64,000 nt of DNA from Nannocystis sp. (lineage in GTDB: Bacteria > Myxococcota_A > Polyangia > Nannocystales > Nannocystaceae), in contig JADJRG010000029.1 in NCBI GenBank assembly GCA_016712315.1, forward strand, positions 1,065,134 through 1,129,133, in the 5' to 3' direction. Numbering within the stretch: position 1 is the first letter of the stretch; every line of letters starts with the position of its first letter. The translations under genes were made by a program, and so were the position numbers. The notes beneath the pieces were generated by a model. It saw only the letters and a program-made list of their open reading frames with translations. It was not told the origin of the DNA and searched no databases. Below are positions 24,973-33,090 of this stretch, in pieces.

Positions 24973-27009
24973 ATGCCGACCACCGACAATTCCCTCGTCG
25001 AGCTCGAGAACCTCCTCGGACCGCACCTCGTCGGCGTCGCGCTTGGGGTCGGCGCACCGCCGCTGCTCGCGAACCGCTTCCGGCTCGAGGGGATCCGCGG
25101 CAGGGGAGCGCGCGGCTTGGTCGTGAAGGCGCACGACCTCCGCCTCGCTCGCAGCGTCGCGCTCAAGCTCTATCCTTACCCGGAGCAGACCTTGATCGCC
25201 GAAGCCCAGGCCGAGGCGAGGACCCTCGCTCAGCTCCGACACGACAACATCGTCGCGGCCTACGACGTCGACTTCACGGAGCTCGATCTCGCCGGTCGAC
25301 CGCTCCCCTGCCTCTTTCTCGTCATGGAGTACGTCGACGGACCCCATGTGCGGGCCTGGATCGCCAACGAGAGCCCGCACGCGGGCGCGATCATCGACGC
25401 CTTCCTGGCGGCGGGTGAGGGCCTCGCAGCCGCCCACGAGCGCGGGATCCTCCACCGCGACGTCAAGCCGGCGAACATCGTCCTCGATCCCAAGAACAAG
25501 GCCGCGCGGATCGTCGACTTCGGGCTCGCACGCGAGCTCACGCGCGACGGAGACGCCCAGCGGACGACCCAGTACGGCCTGACCAAGGGGACCCTCGCCT
25601 ACATGGCCCCGGAGGCGAGGCGTGGCCGCACCGAAGTCCGCAGCGATCTATTTTCGTTCGCGGTCTCGCTCTGGGAGTGCCTCACGGGCGAGCTCCCCTT
25701 CGATCCGGATGCCGGCGAGTGGAGGCTCGCCAACCAGCCCGACTTCGCCGGCGCGAACAAGCTCCCACCAGCGCTCGCGCCGGCGCTTCGGCGGGCCTTG
25801 AGCTACGACCCCGACCAACGCCAGGGATCGCTGCGAGAGCTCCTCGACGAGCTCCGCGCGCGCCACCAGACGCGCCCCAGAAGGAGCCCCCTCCCTCTCT
25901 ACCTCGGGGCCGGCGCCACGGCGACCGCGTTCGCCGGGCTGGCGTACGCCTTCTCTGGCGAGGGCGCGGAAGAGCATCCACGTGAGGCCCCCGCGCAGAT
26001 CCGCGACGACGCGATCGAGCCCGCCGAAGTCGCTCCCGAGCCCCTACACGCGCCTCTCCCTGCACCTGCGCCGCCCGCCCCCCGTTGCGACGGCGAGCGC
26101 TTCACTGGCCGCTGGCGCCTCACCTCACAGGTCCTCTGGGCCGACGACAGCTACTGGATCGGCGTCGAAGGCTTCTACCGCCTCGACCTCTCCGTGGACG
26201 CAACCTGCGCGCTCTCGGCGACGCTTACGCGCGTCGGCGACTCCGGCAACCGCCGCTACGCCCGGCCCCTGGTCGCTGACAGCGCCATGGAGGTCACGCG
26301 CGCCGCGGACGGTGGACTCTGGCTCGCGGGCGAGTTCAGGCTCTGGGGCGACAGCAGCCCCAAGCGGCACGTGTTCACCGTCACCCCCCGCGGCGACGAG
26401 CTCGTCGGCGACTGGATCTTCTTCGAGACCTCCGATCGTCCGTCGATGACCGGGATCGTCCGGGCCGCGCGCGGCGCCACCGTCGGCCCCGTCGACGCCG
26501 AGCTCGCGCACAGCCCGTGCCCGTCGCAGTGCCGGATCCTCTGCATGGGAGCGCGCGCGCAGGCGCGCTGCGTCTCGGAGATCTGCGCCACCGGCGGCCA
26601 GCTCGGCGCCGACGGCTGTAGTGCGCCCGATCTCGACGCTCCTCCGCCGATCGGCGCGCAGGATCTCCTGGCCGCGATCTACAGCGGCGCAGCAGAGAGC
26701 GAGGTGGCCAGCGACAAGTGCCGCGAGCACGCGCGCCACCTCGCAGGCCCATGGCGGGTCTGGCAGGGCGGCGCCGCCCAAGACCTCGACCTCGTCGTCG
26801 ACGGTTGCGAGCTCAGCGGCCAGATCCGCGCCCGCGACGGCTCGATCGCCTACCCAGCGACCGGCGCCGTCAACAGCAAAGGGCAATGGTTCCTCCGCCC
26901 CTCGCCGGAGGTCCAAGCGCCGATCTGGGCGCTCACTGGCCGAGATCCGGCGATCGGCGCCGCCGGCAGCTACCCCCGCGCCCCACTCGTCGCTCACAGA
27001 GCGCGATAG
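24973..27009 (+). CDS. Membrane Ser/Thr protein kinase with extracytoplasmic Cys-containing domain
   Basis: Hanks-type kinase, 678 aa. The N-terminal LVELENLLGPHLVGVA precedes the kinase fold. Gly loop IRGRGARGLVVKA (about 41), catalytic Lys in SVALKLYP, HRDVKPANIV (about 162), DFGLARE (about 180) and MAPEARRG (about 213) are all present, so it should be active. A single membrane helix (LYLGAGATATAFAGLAYAF, about 310-330) leads to a Pro-rich spacer and about 340 outside residues with paired Cys (CPSQCRILCMGARAQARC, ATGGQ...C). This is a likely sensor domain. It lies 77 bp upstream of an ECF sigma gene and is a paralogue of the kinase after that gene, which suggests kinase control of the sigma factor. 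Confidence 0.88.
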   Translation: MPTTDNSLVELENLLGPHLVGVALGVGAPPLLANRFRLEGIRGRGARGLVVKAHDLRLARSVALKLYPYPEQTLIAEAQAEARTLAQLRHDNIVAAYDVDFTELDLAGRPLPCLFLVMEYVDGPHVRAWIANESPHAGAIIDAFLAAGEGLAAAHERGILHRDVKPANIVLDPKNKAARIVDFGLARELTRDGDAQRTTQYGLTKGTLAYMAPEARRGRTEVRSDLFSFAVSLWECLTGELPFDPDAGEWRLANQPDFAGANKLPPALAPALRRALSYDPDQRQGSLRELLDELRARHQTRPRRSPLPLYLGAGATATAFAGLAYAFSGEGAEEHPREAPAQIRDDAIEPAEVAPEPLHAPLPAPAPPAPRCDGERFTGRWRLTSQVLWADDSYWIGVEGFYRLDLSVDATCALSATLTRVGDSGNRRYARPLVADSAMEVTRAADGGLWLAGEFRLWGDSSPKRHVFTVTPRGDELVGDWIFFETSDRPSMTGIVRAARGATVGPVDAELAHSPCPSQCRILCMGARAQARCVSEICATGGQLGADGCSAPDLDAPPPIGAQDLLAAIYSGAAESEVASDKCREHARHLAGPWRVWQGGAAQDLDLVVDGCELSGQIRARDGSIAYPATGAVNSKGQWFLRPSPEVQAPIWALTGRDPAIGAAGSYPRAPLVAHRAR

Positions 27010-27086
27010 CGCGCTCTCCACAATTTCTGCGACCATCTGAGCCGATTGAGAAACCGCCGAGCACTTCAGCCTCAGGAGCCGCCACC

Positions 27087-27614
27087 ATGCAACCACAGAG
27101 CAACGCCGCCATCGATCCCTTGATCCAAGACAACTGGCCCAAGCTGAAGCGCTTCTTCCGCGCCAAGGTCCCCGAGCCCGACTGCTACGAGCTCGTCCAG
27201 GACACCCTCATGGAGTTCGTCAAGAAGCACCGCGAGAAGGTGCTCGACAACCCCCGCGCCTACCTCTGGGGGATCGCGCGGTTTAAGGTGCTCAAGTACA
27301 TCGGCGGCAAGCGGAGCGCGACCGCCGAGTTCGACTCGAAGATCCACAGCGTCATGGGCCCCCAGACCACCCTGAGCGTCCGTTTCGATCGCCGCGACAA
27401 GCTGATGAACGCCCTCCGTTCGCTGACTGCGGAGCAACAGATCGCCTTCGAGCTCCACTACGGTGAGGGCATGACCAACGAAGAGGTCGCCCAAACGATG
27501 GAGCTCTCGCCGGCCACGGCCAAGCGGCGGATCAAGGAGGCGCGCGAGCGGCTCCAGATCCTGCTCGCCAACTCCTCCCATCTCGAGATCGCCGACGCCT
27601 ACCGCTCCGGCTAA
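27087..27614 (+). CDS. ECF-type RNA polymerase sigma factor between two kinases
   Basis: 175 aa from ATG 27087, with AGGAG about 10 bp upstream; an open frame runs further upstream but overlaps the kinase. Region 2 is YELVQDTLMEFVKKHREKV plus NPRAYLWGIARFKVLKYIGG. Region 4 is LRSLTAEQQIAFELHYGEGM and NEEVAQTMELSPATAKRRIK, a standard helix-turn-helix. No anti-sigma factor gene is adjacent. Instead Ser/Thr kinase genes sit on both sides in the same direction. ECF groups controlled by phosphorylation from a linked Ser/Thr kinase are known, so that mode is inferred here. A Thr/Ser-bearing linker joins regions 2 and 4 (SATAEFDSKIHSVMGPQTTL). Confidence 0.85.
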   Translation: MQPQSNAAIDPLIQDNWPKLKRFFRAKVPEPDCYELVQDTLMEFVKKHREKVLDNPRAYLWGIARFKVLKYIGGKRSATAEFDSKIHSVMGPQTTLSVRFDRRDKLMNALRSLTAEQQIAFELHYGEGMTNEEVAQTMELSPATAKRRIKEARERLQILLANSSHLEIADAYRSG

Positions 27615-27665
27615 CCGAAAAAAAGCAGCGACCGCCCCCGCCGCGTGCGCGTATGCTCGGGCCCC

Positions 27666-28766
27666 ATGGCGCCCCCAGTCTCTCCCGGCGAGCTTGAGGA
27701 CCTGCTCGGGCCACGGCTCTTCGCGGCGAAGACAGGCTTCGGCGCGCCGGTGCTCCTCGAGAACCGCTACGAGCTAGAGCACTTGAGGGGGCGAGGAGCG
27801 CGGGGGCTGGTCGTTCGGGCGCGCGACGTACGCTTAGATCGGCCGGTCGCGCTGAAGCTCTACCCGAGCTTCGAGCCGGCGCTGATCGATGAAGTCCAGC
27901 GGGAGGCGAGGATCCTCGCGCGGCTGGAGCACCCGAATATCGTCGCAGTACACGACATGGGCTGCGCGGAGCTAGACCTCGGGCAGCGCCGCGCCCCCTG
28001 CCTCTTCTTGGTGATGAATTACATCGATGGACCGCATATCCGGTCGTGGGTCGCGACAAATCGCCCATCGGTGGGGGAGATCGTGGACGCGTACCTAGCG
28101 GCGGGCGAGGGCCTCGCGGCCGCCCACGAGCGCGGGATCCTCCACCGCGACGTGAAGCCGGCGAACATCGTGATCGACCGGGAGACCGCGCGCATGGTCG
28201 ACTTCGGGCTCGCGCGGGAGCTGCCACGGGCAGGCGAAGCGCAGGCGCGCGCGACCGAGTATGGGGTCACGAACGGGACGCTCGCGTACATGGCGCCGGA
28301 GGCCCGCAGAGGCCACGCGAACGCGCGGAGCGACGTATTCGCCTTCTCGGTCGCGCTCTGGGAGAGCCTGACGGAGGCCTTGCCCTTCGACCCTGAGGCG
28401 GGCACGTGGCTGCTCGCCAACCAAGCGGACTTCGACCGCGCCGGCGCCCTCCCGCGAGGGATCGCCAAGGTGCTGCGCCGCGGCATGAGCTTCTCGGCGA
28501 GCGAGCGACCGTCCCTGCGCGAAGTGCTCGGCGAGCTGGGTGAGGAGCGAGCGGGGCTGGCGCCCTCGAAGTTGCTCGGATTTGTGAAGGGGCTCGGGAG
28601 CCGGATCGAGGGCCTGCTCGGGCGCCCGTCTCGCGGCGTCACGGCGCGCTGGACGGCGCGCGCTCGCGAAGTGATGGCCGAGGCCGAGGCTGAGGTCGCG
28701 GCCAGGCGCGAAGCCGCACATAAGCCGAAATCGGGGCCCCGCGGGACCGATTCCCAGGAGGAATAG
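27666..28766 (+). CDS. Soluble Ser/Thr protein kinase, paralogue of the kinase at 24973
   Basis: 366 aa from ATG 27666, 51 bp after the sigma factor stop. It shares with the first kinase the N-terminal tag (ELEDLLGPRLF), Gly loop (LRGRGARGLVVRA), HRDVKPANIV, DFGLAREL and MAPEARRG, plus long identical DNA stretches around the catalytic loop, so the two arose by duplication. It lacks the membrane helix and outer domain. After the kinase fold only about 90 basic, helical residues remain (ARWTARAREVMAEAEAEVAA), so it should be cytoplasmic. It could act downstream of, or compete with, the membrane kinase for the shared sigma factor. This division of labour is inference. Confidence 0.85.
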   Translation: MAPPVSPGELEDLLGPRLFAAKTGFGAPVLLENRYELEHLRGRGARGLVVRARDVRLDRPVALKLYPSFEPALIDEVQREARILARLEHPNIVAVHDMGCAELDLGQRRAPCLFLVMNYIDGPHIRSWVATNRPSVGEIVDAYLAAGEGLAAAHERGILHRDVKPANIVIDRETARMVDFGLARELPRAGEAQARATEYGVTNGTLAYMAPEARRGHANARSDVFAFSVALWESLTEALPFDPEAGTWLLANQADFDRAGALPRGIAKVLRRGMSFSASERPSLREVLGELGEERAGLAPSKLLGFVKGLGSRIEGLLGRPSRGVTARWTARAREVMAEAEAEVAARREAAHKPKSGPRGTDSQEE

Positions 28767-28854
28767 ACGGCGCCTGCGCTGGTATAGCCGCCGATGAGCC
28801 GCCGGGGCGCCCGCACAGCCGAGGAGCCGACGCCCCTCACGGAGCGCCGGCGAG

Positions 28855-28877
28855 GGGGCTCGCGCGAGGCGAGCCCC
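28855..28877. terminator. Perfect 9-bp hairpin between convergent genes
   Basis: GGGGCTCGC (28855-28863), loop GCGAG, GCGAGCCCC (28869-28877). It lies between the kinase stop (28766) and the stop of the small minus-strand gene (28882). No T-run follows, so it may act as a transcript end or a bidirectional attenuator. Confidence 0.5.
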
Positions 28878-28881
28878 AGGT

Positions 28882-29031
28882 TTAGCGTTTTTTCACGCCG
28901 CCCGGGTGGGCCGGATTGTTGGGGTTCTGCTGGTTCGCGCGGTTATCGCGATCCTGCTTGTGCTCCGAATTGTTCGGGTTCTTGACGTCCGAACGCTGAT
29001 CGTTCGGGGTGCGTTTCTGGTCAGTGGCCAT
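28882..29031 (-). CDS. Small hydrophilic Asn/Asp/Lys-rich protein (49 aa)
   Basis: ATG 29031 is preceded by a good Shine-Dalgarno (AGGAAG, about 6 bp away). The product MATDQKRTPNDQRSDVKNPN... is extremely rich in N, D, K, R and Q, with no hydrophobic core and a repeated NPNN motif (QQNPNNPAHPGG). It must be intrinsically disordered. Such tiny hydrophilic proteins resemble stress or spore-associated peptides, but no function can be assigned. Upstream in-frame sequence to 29253 looks non-coding. Confidence 0.6.
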   Translation of the reverse strand: MATDQKRTPNDQRSDVKNPNNSEHKQDRDNRANQQNPNNPAHPGGVKKR

Positions 29032-29904
29032 CGTGTCTTCCTGCCGTTTTCCGACGCCGCTCCATACGGCGTCGTAGCCAAGTGCCGAAGGAGCACCCAA
29101 GCGGCTCACGGCCGATCCGATTCCCAACGCCACCAGCACAACCTCCGCGGCCACATCCGCGGCCGCGTCGACTGGGGCCGCACCCTCGTCCTCCGCCAAC
29201 AAGCCTTTGCCCCCCCCCGTCGTCACCACCACGCTCCGCCGCACCTTTGACACCCCCTAGCGGTGGGTGGATCCGAGCGATGAGCCACACTCGATCCGGC
29301 CGCAGAGCGTAAACGCGCCGAGGCGCCCGCTGCTGTCGTCGACGAGTGGAACGCCGCGATTGCCGAGTACAACACCGCCAACCTTCACGCATAATCTGTC
29401 CCGAAGGTAATTTTTAAAACCTACCCCAAAAGACATGCACCGCCGCGCTCCCCGCCTCGCGATCGCGAGCTCCTGCTCTGCGCCCTCGTGCGCGCGAAGC
29501 TCGTCGCACCCCGGCGCGCTCACGCCCTCGATGACGAAGGGGCGCGGCCTGCCGCCGTCTGCCACCCGAGGTGGACGGCGGATCGTCGCGCGCCCGTGCT
29601 CGTCGCCGGCCTCGTCGCTACCCCGAGGAGGACGGCTATCGTCGCGCTCGCGTGCTCGATGTCGCTCAGGGGGCCGCGATCGCCCCGAAAGTACCACCCC
29701 CGCCAGAACGCCCGAGTTCGTGGGATTGCAGCCGATCAGCGGGCTGGGGGGCGTTCTGGCGGGGGATGTGAGGAATCCTAGCTTTGAACCTCTTAGGCGC
29801 GATTGTCTGCCGCCCGAGGTCGAGCGGCTGCCGCCTCAGCCGGCAATCGTTGCGCTACCGCCTGCCACTGGACAGCGATAGTTTGGCGAGGAAGGACGCA
29901 CCAC
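29032..29904. other. Intergenic stretch, with a possible gene tail and an inverted repeat
   Basis: No intact gene. A short plus-strand frame ending at a TAA near 29393 (VVDEWNAAIAEYNTANLHA) looks like a leftover C-terminus. A 17-bp perfect inverted repeat is annotated separately. The last 40 bp supply the ribosome site of the next gene. Confidence 0.4.
29697..29765. repeat. Perfect 17-bp inverted repeat with 35-bp spacer
   Basis: CCCCCGCCAGAACGCCC (29697-29713) and its exact reverse complement GGGCGTTCTGGCGGGGG (29749-29765). It could be a large hairpin, the two ends of a small element, or a binding site. It sits about 140 bp upstream of the gene at 29905. Confidence 0.92.
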
Positions 29905-30348
29905 ATGCCGACCTCGTTTCTCCTTGACCAACTCGATCGGGAGGTCAATCGTTACGCTGTTGACCGACTCAAATTGGCGCTTACGGACTTTCGATGGCTA
30001 TCGGGAGGTTATCATAATGGAGGCAGCCAATTTCAGTTCAAGATTACCGCTAGGAACGAAGGACCACTTGGGCTGACTCTTGTGAAGCTTCGTATCTCAT
30101 CTGCTGACCCGGTCAGAATCGGGCTGGCGCTTGATGAGGGGGGTACTGTGGCGGGGGAGGTGGTGTTCACTCTGCGAACGCTGGGGGCACACGCGAACGA
30201 CCATCACTGGCTCTGGGGACGTCTCTCGGCCCCTCTCTCGGACAATCACTTCTCCCTCTGCTCATGTGCCATTGAATCGTGGTCGTCTTCGCTCGATTCT
30301 CTCCTCCACGGAGAGGGCATGCCGGCCCTTCATCGATTCGAAGTCTAG
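29905..30348 (+). CDS. Hypothetical protein (147 aa), unlike its neighbours in codon use
   Basis: ATG 29905 has a strong Shine-Dalgarno upstream (GAGGAAGGA). The protein starts with a helix (LLDQLDREVNRYAVDRLKLA). It continues as mixed beta sequence (SQFQFKITARNEGPLGLTLV) and a His/Trp-rich segment (HANDHHWLWGRLSAPLSDNH). No signal peptide or membrane helix is seen. A- and T-ending codons are frequent (AATCGTTACGCTGTTGACCG), which suggests recent transfer. No family recognised. It lies next to a transposase remnant. Confidence 0.6.
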   Translation: MPTSFLLDQLDREVNRYAVDRLKLALTDFRWLSGGYHNGGSQFQFKITARNEGPLGLTLVKLRISSADPVRIGLALDEGGTVAGEVVFTLRTLGAHANDHHWLWGRLSAPLSDNHFSLCSCAIESWSSSLDSLLHGEGMPALHRFEV

Positions 30349-30469
30349 CAACCATTCTGATCGCGGTAGGGACGGCCCTTCGCCTCTCGGCTCGGGCCGC
30401 CCCCCGCACAGATCCGAGCGTGCGCAGGACTCGGGGAAATCTGCTCGAGGCGCTCCCCGGCCGGATCCG

Positions 30470-30732
30470 CGGGGCGGCGCTCTGGCTCCGTGCAGGACGC
30501 GGGCGATGTCGTCGGCGGTATCGACGACCTCGAGGACGCGCATGCGGCCGCCGCACTTGCGGCAGACGGTGACGTCGATGGCGAACACGCGGGCGAGGAG
30601 TTTGGCCCAACCGAGGCGGCGCGGCCCTGGCGAGGATGGGGTGTCGTCGCCCGGATTGAGATTGGCGGAGTCCGCGAGGCCGAGCGCGAGCTGCTGCCCG
30701 GGCATCGGGGCCGCGGATGGACCGAGCGGCAC
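30470..30732 (-). pseudogene. IS91-like transposase, C-terminal remnant
   Basis: The frame carries PRRLGWAKLLARVFAIDV, then CRKCGGRMRVLEVVDTADDI. This is the conserved C-terminal block with a CxxC motif of IS91-family (Y2) transposases that are abundant in myxobacteria. The N-terminal HUH catalytic half is missing, and the sequence after RVLHGARAPP is not family-like. It marks an old insertion beside the foreign-looking gene at 29905. Confidence 0.65.
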
Positions 30733-31019
30733 GCGTGGAGCTCGGCGGGCACGCGGCGAAGAAGGCGGAGGCCGCCGAGGGCAGGCGGATCCGCGAGCTC
30801 GAGCGTAGCACCGCTTCGGGCGCTCATCCTCGAAGCGCTAGACGAGGCCGTAACGGCCGGCGCGAGGCAGTGGCTGGCGTGTGCCTTGGCGCGATTACGA
30901 CTGTGCGGGCTCGCTGGCGCTCTCTTGCAGCCATTTGGGCTTCCACGGTGGAACCGCTCTTGACCAGTCGGTCGGAAACACTCCCCCCTCGAACATCGCT
31001 CGATGTGGTCGTGCAAGAG

Positions 31020-31192
31020 GGCGCGGCGCTTACGCCGTGTGCAGCCTCGAGCCCGAGGAGGGCCCGACGCTGGTGCGAGCCGTCGCCGCCGAGCACGGCT
31101 TCGTCGTCGATCTCGCGCAGACCTGGGCCCCCGAGCTCGAGGCCACCGACGGCTTTTACCTCGCCCGCCTGCGCGCCGCCCCGACCGTCTGA
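31020..31192 (+). pseudogene. 3' fragment of an RsmB-like 16S rRNA m5C methyltransferase gene
   Basis: The frame reads GAYAVCSLEPEEGPTLVRAV and ends ELEATDGFYLARLRAAPTV-stop. It matches the C-terminal end of NOL1/NOP2/Sun (RsmB) methyltransferases, where V-Y-x-x-C-S-x-x-P-x-E contains the invariant Cys and the protein ends in D-G-F-(F/Y)-x-A-x-L. Everything upstream is absent and replaced by sequence next to the IS91 remnant, so the gene was cut by a rearrangement at about 31,020. Confidence 0.6.
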
Positions 31193-31313
31193 GCCCGACG
31201 CCGCTTCATGGCGGAATCTCGCCGCGCCTGCGCCTCGCTGGCGATCACCCGCGGGCCCCCCGCGCGAACCTGATGCATGCGCGCGAGTGCGCGTGCCTGT
31301 ACACTCGCCGACC

Positions 31314-32225
31314 ATGTCGCGCCGGCTCGCAGCGATCGCCCTCCTGTTCACCACCTGCACCGGTACCACCGATGCGAACAAGCCAGCGACCCCGGCGACC
31401 CCGGCGACCCCGGCCCCACCGGCAACACCGGTCTCACCGGCCTCGCCGAGCGACCCCGGCCAGTTGCACAGCCCCGCGCCGACCGGGCCGATCGTCCCGT
31501 GGTTCTGCGTCTGCTACTCGCGCATCACCGCCGAGGGCGGCGCTCCACTGACCGCCTGTCGCTCGACCCTCGACGAGTGCCACGGCCTCGAGAAGGCCGT
31601 CGCCGCCGGCAAGAAGGGGATGGTCGCGCGCTCCTTGACGCATCGCTGCACGGAGCTGCGAGCCGCCCACCCCGGCGACGTCCACGGCGGGCGTGAGGTC
31701 TGGCAGCCCTCGAAGAAGCCCGGCTCGTGGCTCAGCCTCAGCGCCTGCCATTTGCCCGGCGAGGGCGAGCTCGTGCAAGCCGGGACCGGACCCAACCCCA
31801 TGGGCGACGAGGTCATCGGTGGCCTGCGCATCGGCCTGCCCGCGGCCGAGGTGATCAAGCTGCTCGGTGAGCCCGGCAAGCGCGGCAGGATCGAGGAGGA
31901 GGGCGCCACCGGCGAGTGGGTGCAGTCCTGGGACTACAAGGATCAGGGCGTCTCGATCAGCATGTCCGCCGACACCAGGAAGGGCCCGCAGACCCTCCAT
32001 TCCCTCAGGATCGCCGCCCCGTCCGCGTTCAAGACCAGCAAAGATATCGGCATCGGCTCGACCCGCAAGGCCGTGCTCGCCGCCTACGGCAAGCTGCGCG
32101 ACCCCGAGGACCCGTCGGGCGACGCGGCCGAGATCTTCATCGCCGGCTCGATCTACGGCGGCGTATTTTTCACCTTCAAGGCCGACAAAGTCCTCGAGAT
32201 CTTCGTCGGCGCCGGCGCCGAGTGA
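31314..32225 (+). CDS. Lipoprotein/secreted protein with BamE-like C-terminal motif (303 aa)
   Basis: ATG 31314 gives MSRRLAAIALLFTTCTGTTD, an export signal with a possible lipobox (LFTTC). A low-complexity ATPATPATP linker follows. The body has a Cys-containing region (PWFCVCYSRITAEGG, CRSTLDECHGLEKAVA). The C-terminal half holds IGGLRIGLPAAEVIKLLGEP, reminiscent of the start of BamE/OmlA-type folds, and a second similar element (DIGIGSTRKAVLAAYGKLRD), suggesting two repeats. Reading frame and codon use are intact. Function unknown; probably periplasmic or outer membrane. Confidence 0.72.
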   Translation: MSRRLAAIALLFTTCTGTTDANKPATPATPATPAPPATPVSPASPSDPGQLHSPAPTGPIVPWFCVCYSRITAEGGAPLTACRSTLDECHGLEKAVAAGKKGMVARSLTHRCTELRAAHPGDVHGGREVWQPSKKPGSWLSLSACHLPGEGELVQAGTGPNPMGDEVIGGLRIGLPAAEVIKLLGEPGKRGRIEEEGATGEWVQSWDYKDQGVSISMSADTRKGPQTLHSLRIAAPSAFKTSKDIGIGSTRKAVLAAYGKLRDPEDPSGDAAEIFIAGSIYGGVFFTFKADKVLEIFVGAGAE

Positions 32226-32235
32226 GGCGCGCCGC

Positions 32236-32757
32236 CATGACCGAACTGCTCCCCTCGAGAGGCTCGGCGACGTCGAGGCACAGGCCGGCAAGCTCACGTG
32301 CGTTCGCGACCTCTTCACCGAGCCCGACCTCGTCGCCCAGCCCGCCCTCTTCGCCGAGCCCGAGCCCGAGCCCGGCATCCTCCTCTTCGCCCCCCTCGCG
32401 AGTCTCGGCGACACCGAGATGAAGTCCGGCAAGCTCGCCCGCGCCAGCGAGCTCTTCGCGCGCTGCCTCGAAATCCGGGACAAGTTGGCAGAGGCCCCAC
32501 CTCACTCCGCCCAGGCACAGCTGGACCTCTACATCTCCTTGAACAAGCTCGGCGACGTCGAGGTGCAGGCAGGCAACATCGCGCGCGCCCGCCAGCTCTT
32601 CACCCGTTCTCTCAAGGTCGCGGAGGCGTTGGCGAAGGCCGACCACGGTCGAAGTGGCGGCGCTCGGCTGGCTCACGCGTGCCGTTAAGATCCTCGCGGC
32701 CTGCCACGCTCAGGACCCGACCAACGCCCTCGTCGCCTGTGACTTCGCGTGCGCCCT
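32236..32757 (+). pseudogene. TPR protein, C-terminal remnant with frameshift
   Basis: Begins LERLGDVEAQAGKL and continues through degenerate TPR units (LASLGDTEMKSGKLARASEL, LNKLGDVEVQAGNIARARQL) to EALAKADH. Then the frame changes near 32,650 to VAALGWLTRAVKILAACHAQ and DPTNALVACDFACALP. The upstream domains, in such proteins usually a Ser/Thr kinase, are absent. Directly beyond it, on the opposite strand, lies the N-terminal fragment of a kinase, so the two may be pieces of one former kinase-TPR gene. Confidence 0.6.
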
Positions 32758-33050
32758 TCCCGTCGAGCAGGGGCATCACCAAAAAAAGCACCGCCTCCCC
32801 GCCCGGCGCCGCCGGCTCCTCACCGTGATCGAAGATCGTCGCGACATGCGGATGATCGATCTGCGCGCCGATCACCGCCTCTTGAAAAAACCTGCACCGC
32901 TGCTCGGGCGAGCGCCCGTGCTCGGGGTGCATCGCCTTCAGCGCGACGCGGCGGCGTAGGCGGAGATCGAGCGCCTGATAAATATCTGCCATACCACCGG
33001 AGGCGATCAGCGCATCGAGACGAAAACGCCAGCGCGCGCCCGTGCTAGCA
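32758..33050 (-). pseudogene. Ser/Thr kinase N-terminal remnant
   Basis: Reads RWRFRLDALIASGGMADIYQ, then RRRVALKAMHPEHG, IDHPHVATIFDHGEE and FLVMPLLDGK. These are the Gly loop, the catalytic Lys and the first hinge of a Hanks-type kinase. Coding then stops making sense, so the catalytic loop is lost. A TTG near 33050 could be the original start. Related pieces occur at 47622-47680 and 56543-57600. Confidence 0.62.
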
Positions 33051-33090
33051 TCCGCCCGCCAAACCCGCGCTCCGCACCCTTGGAGATCCC

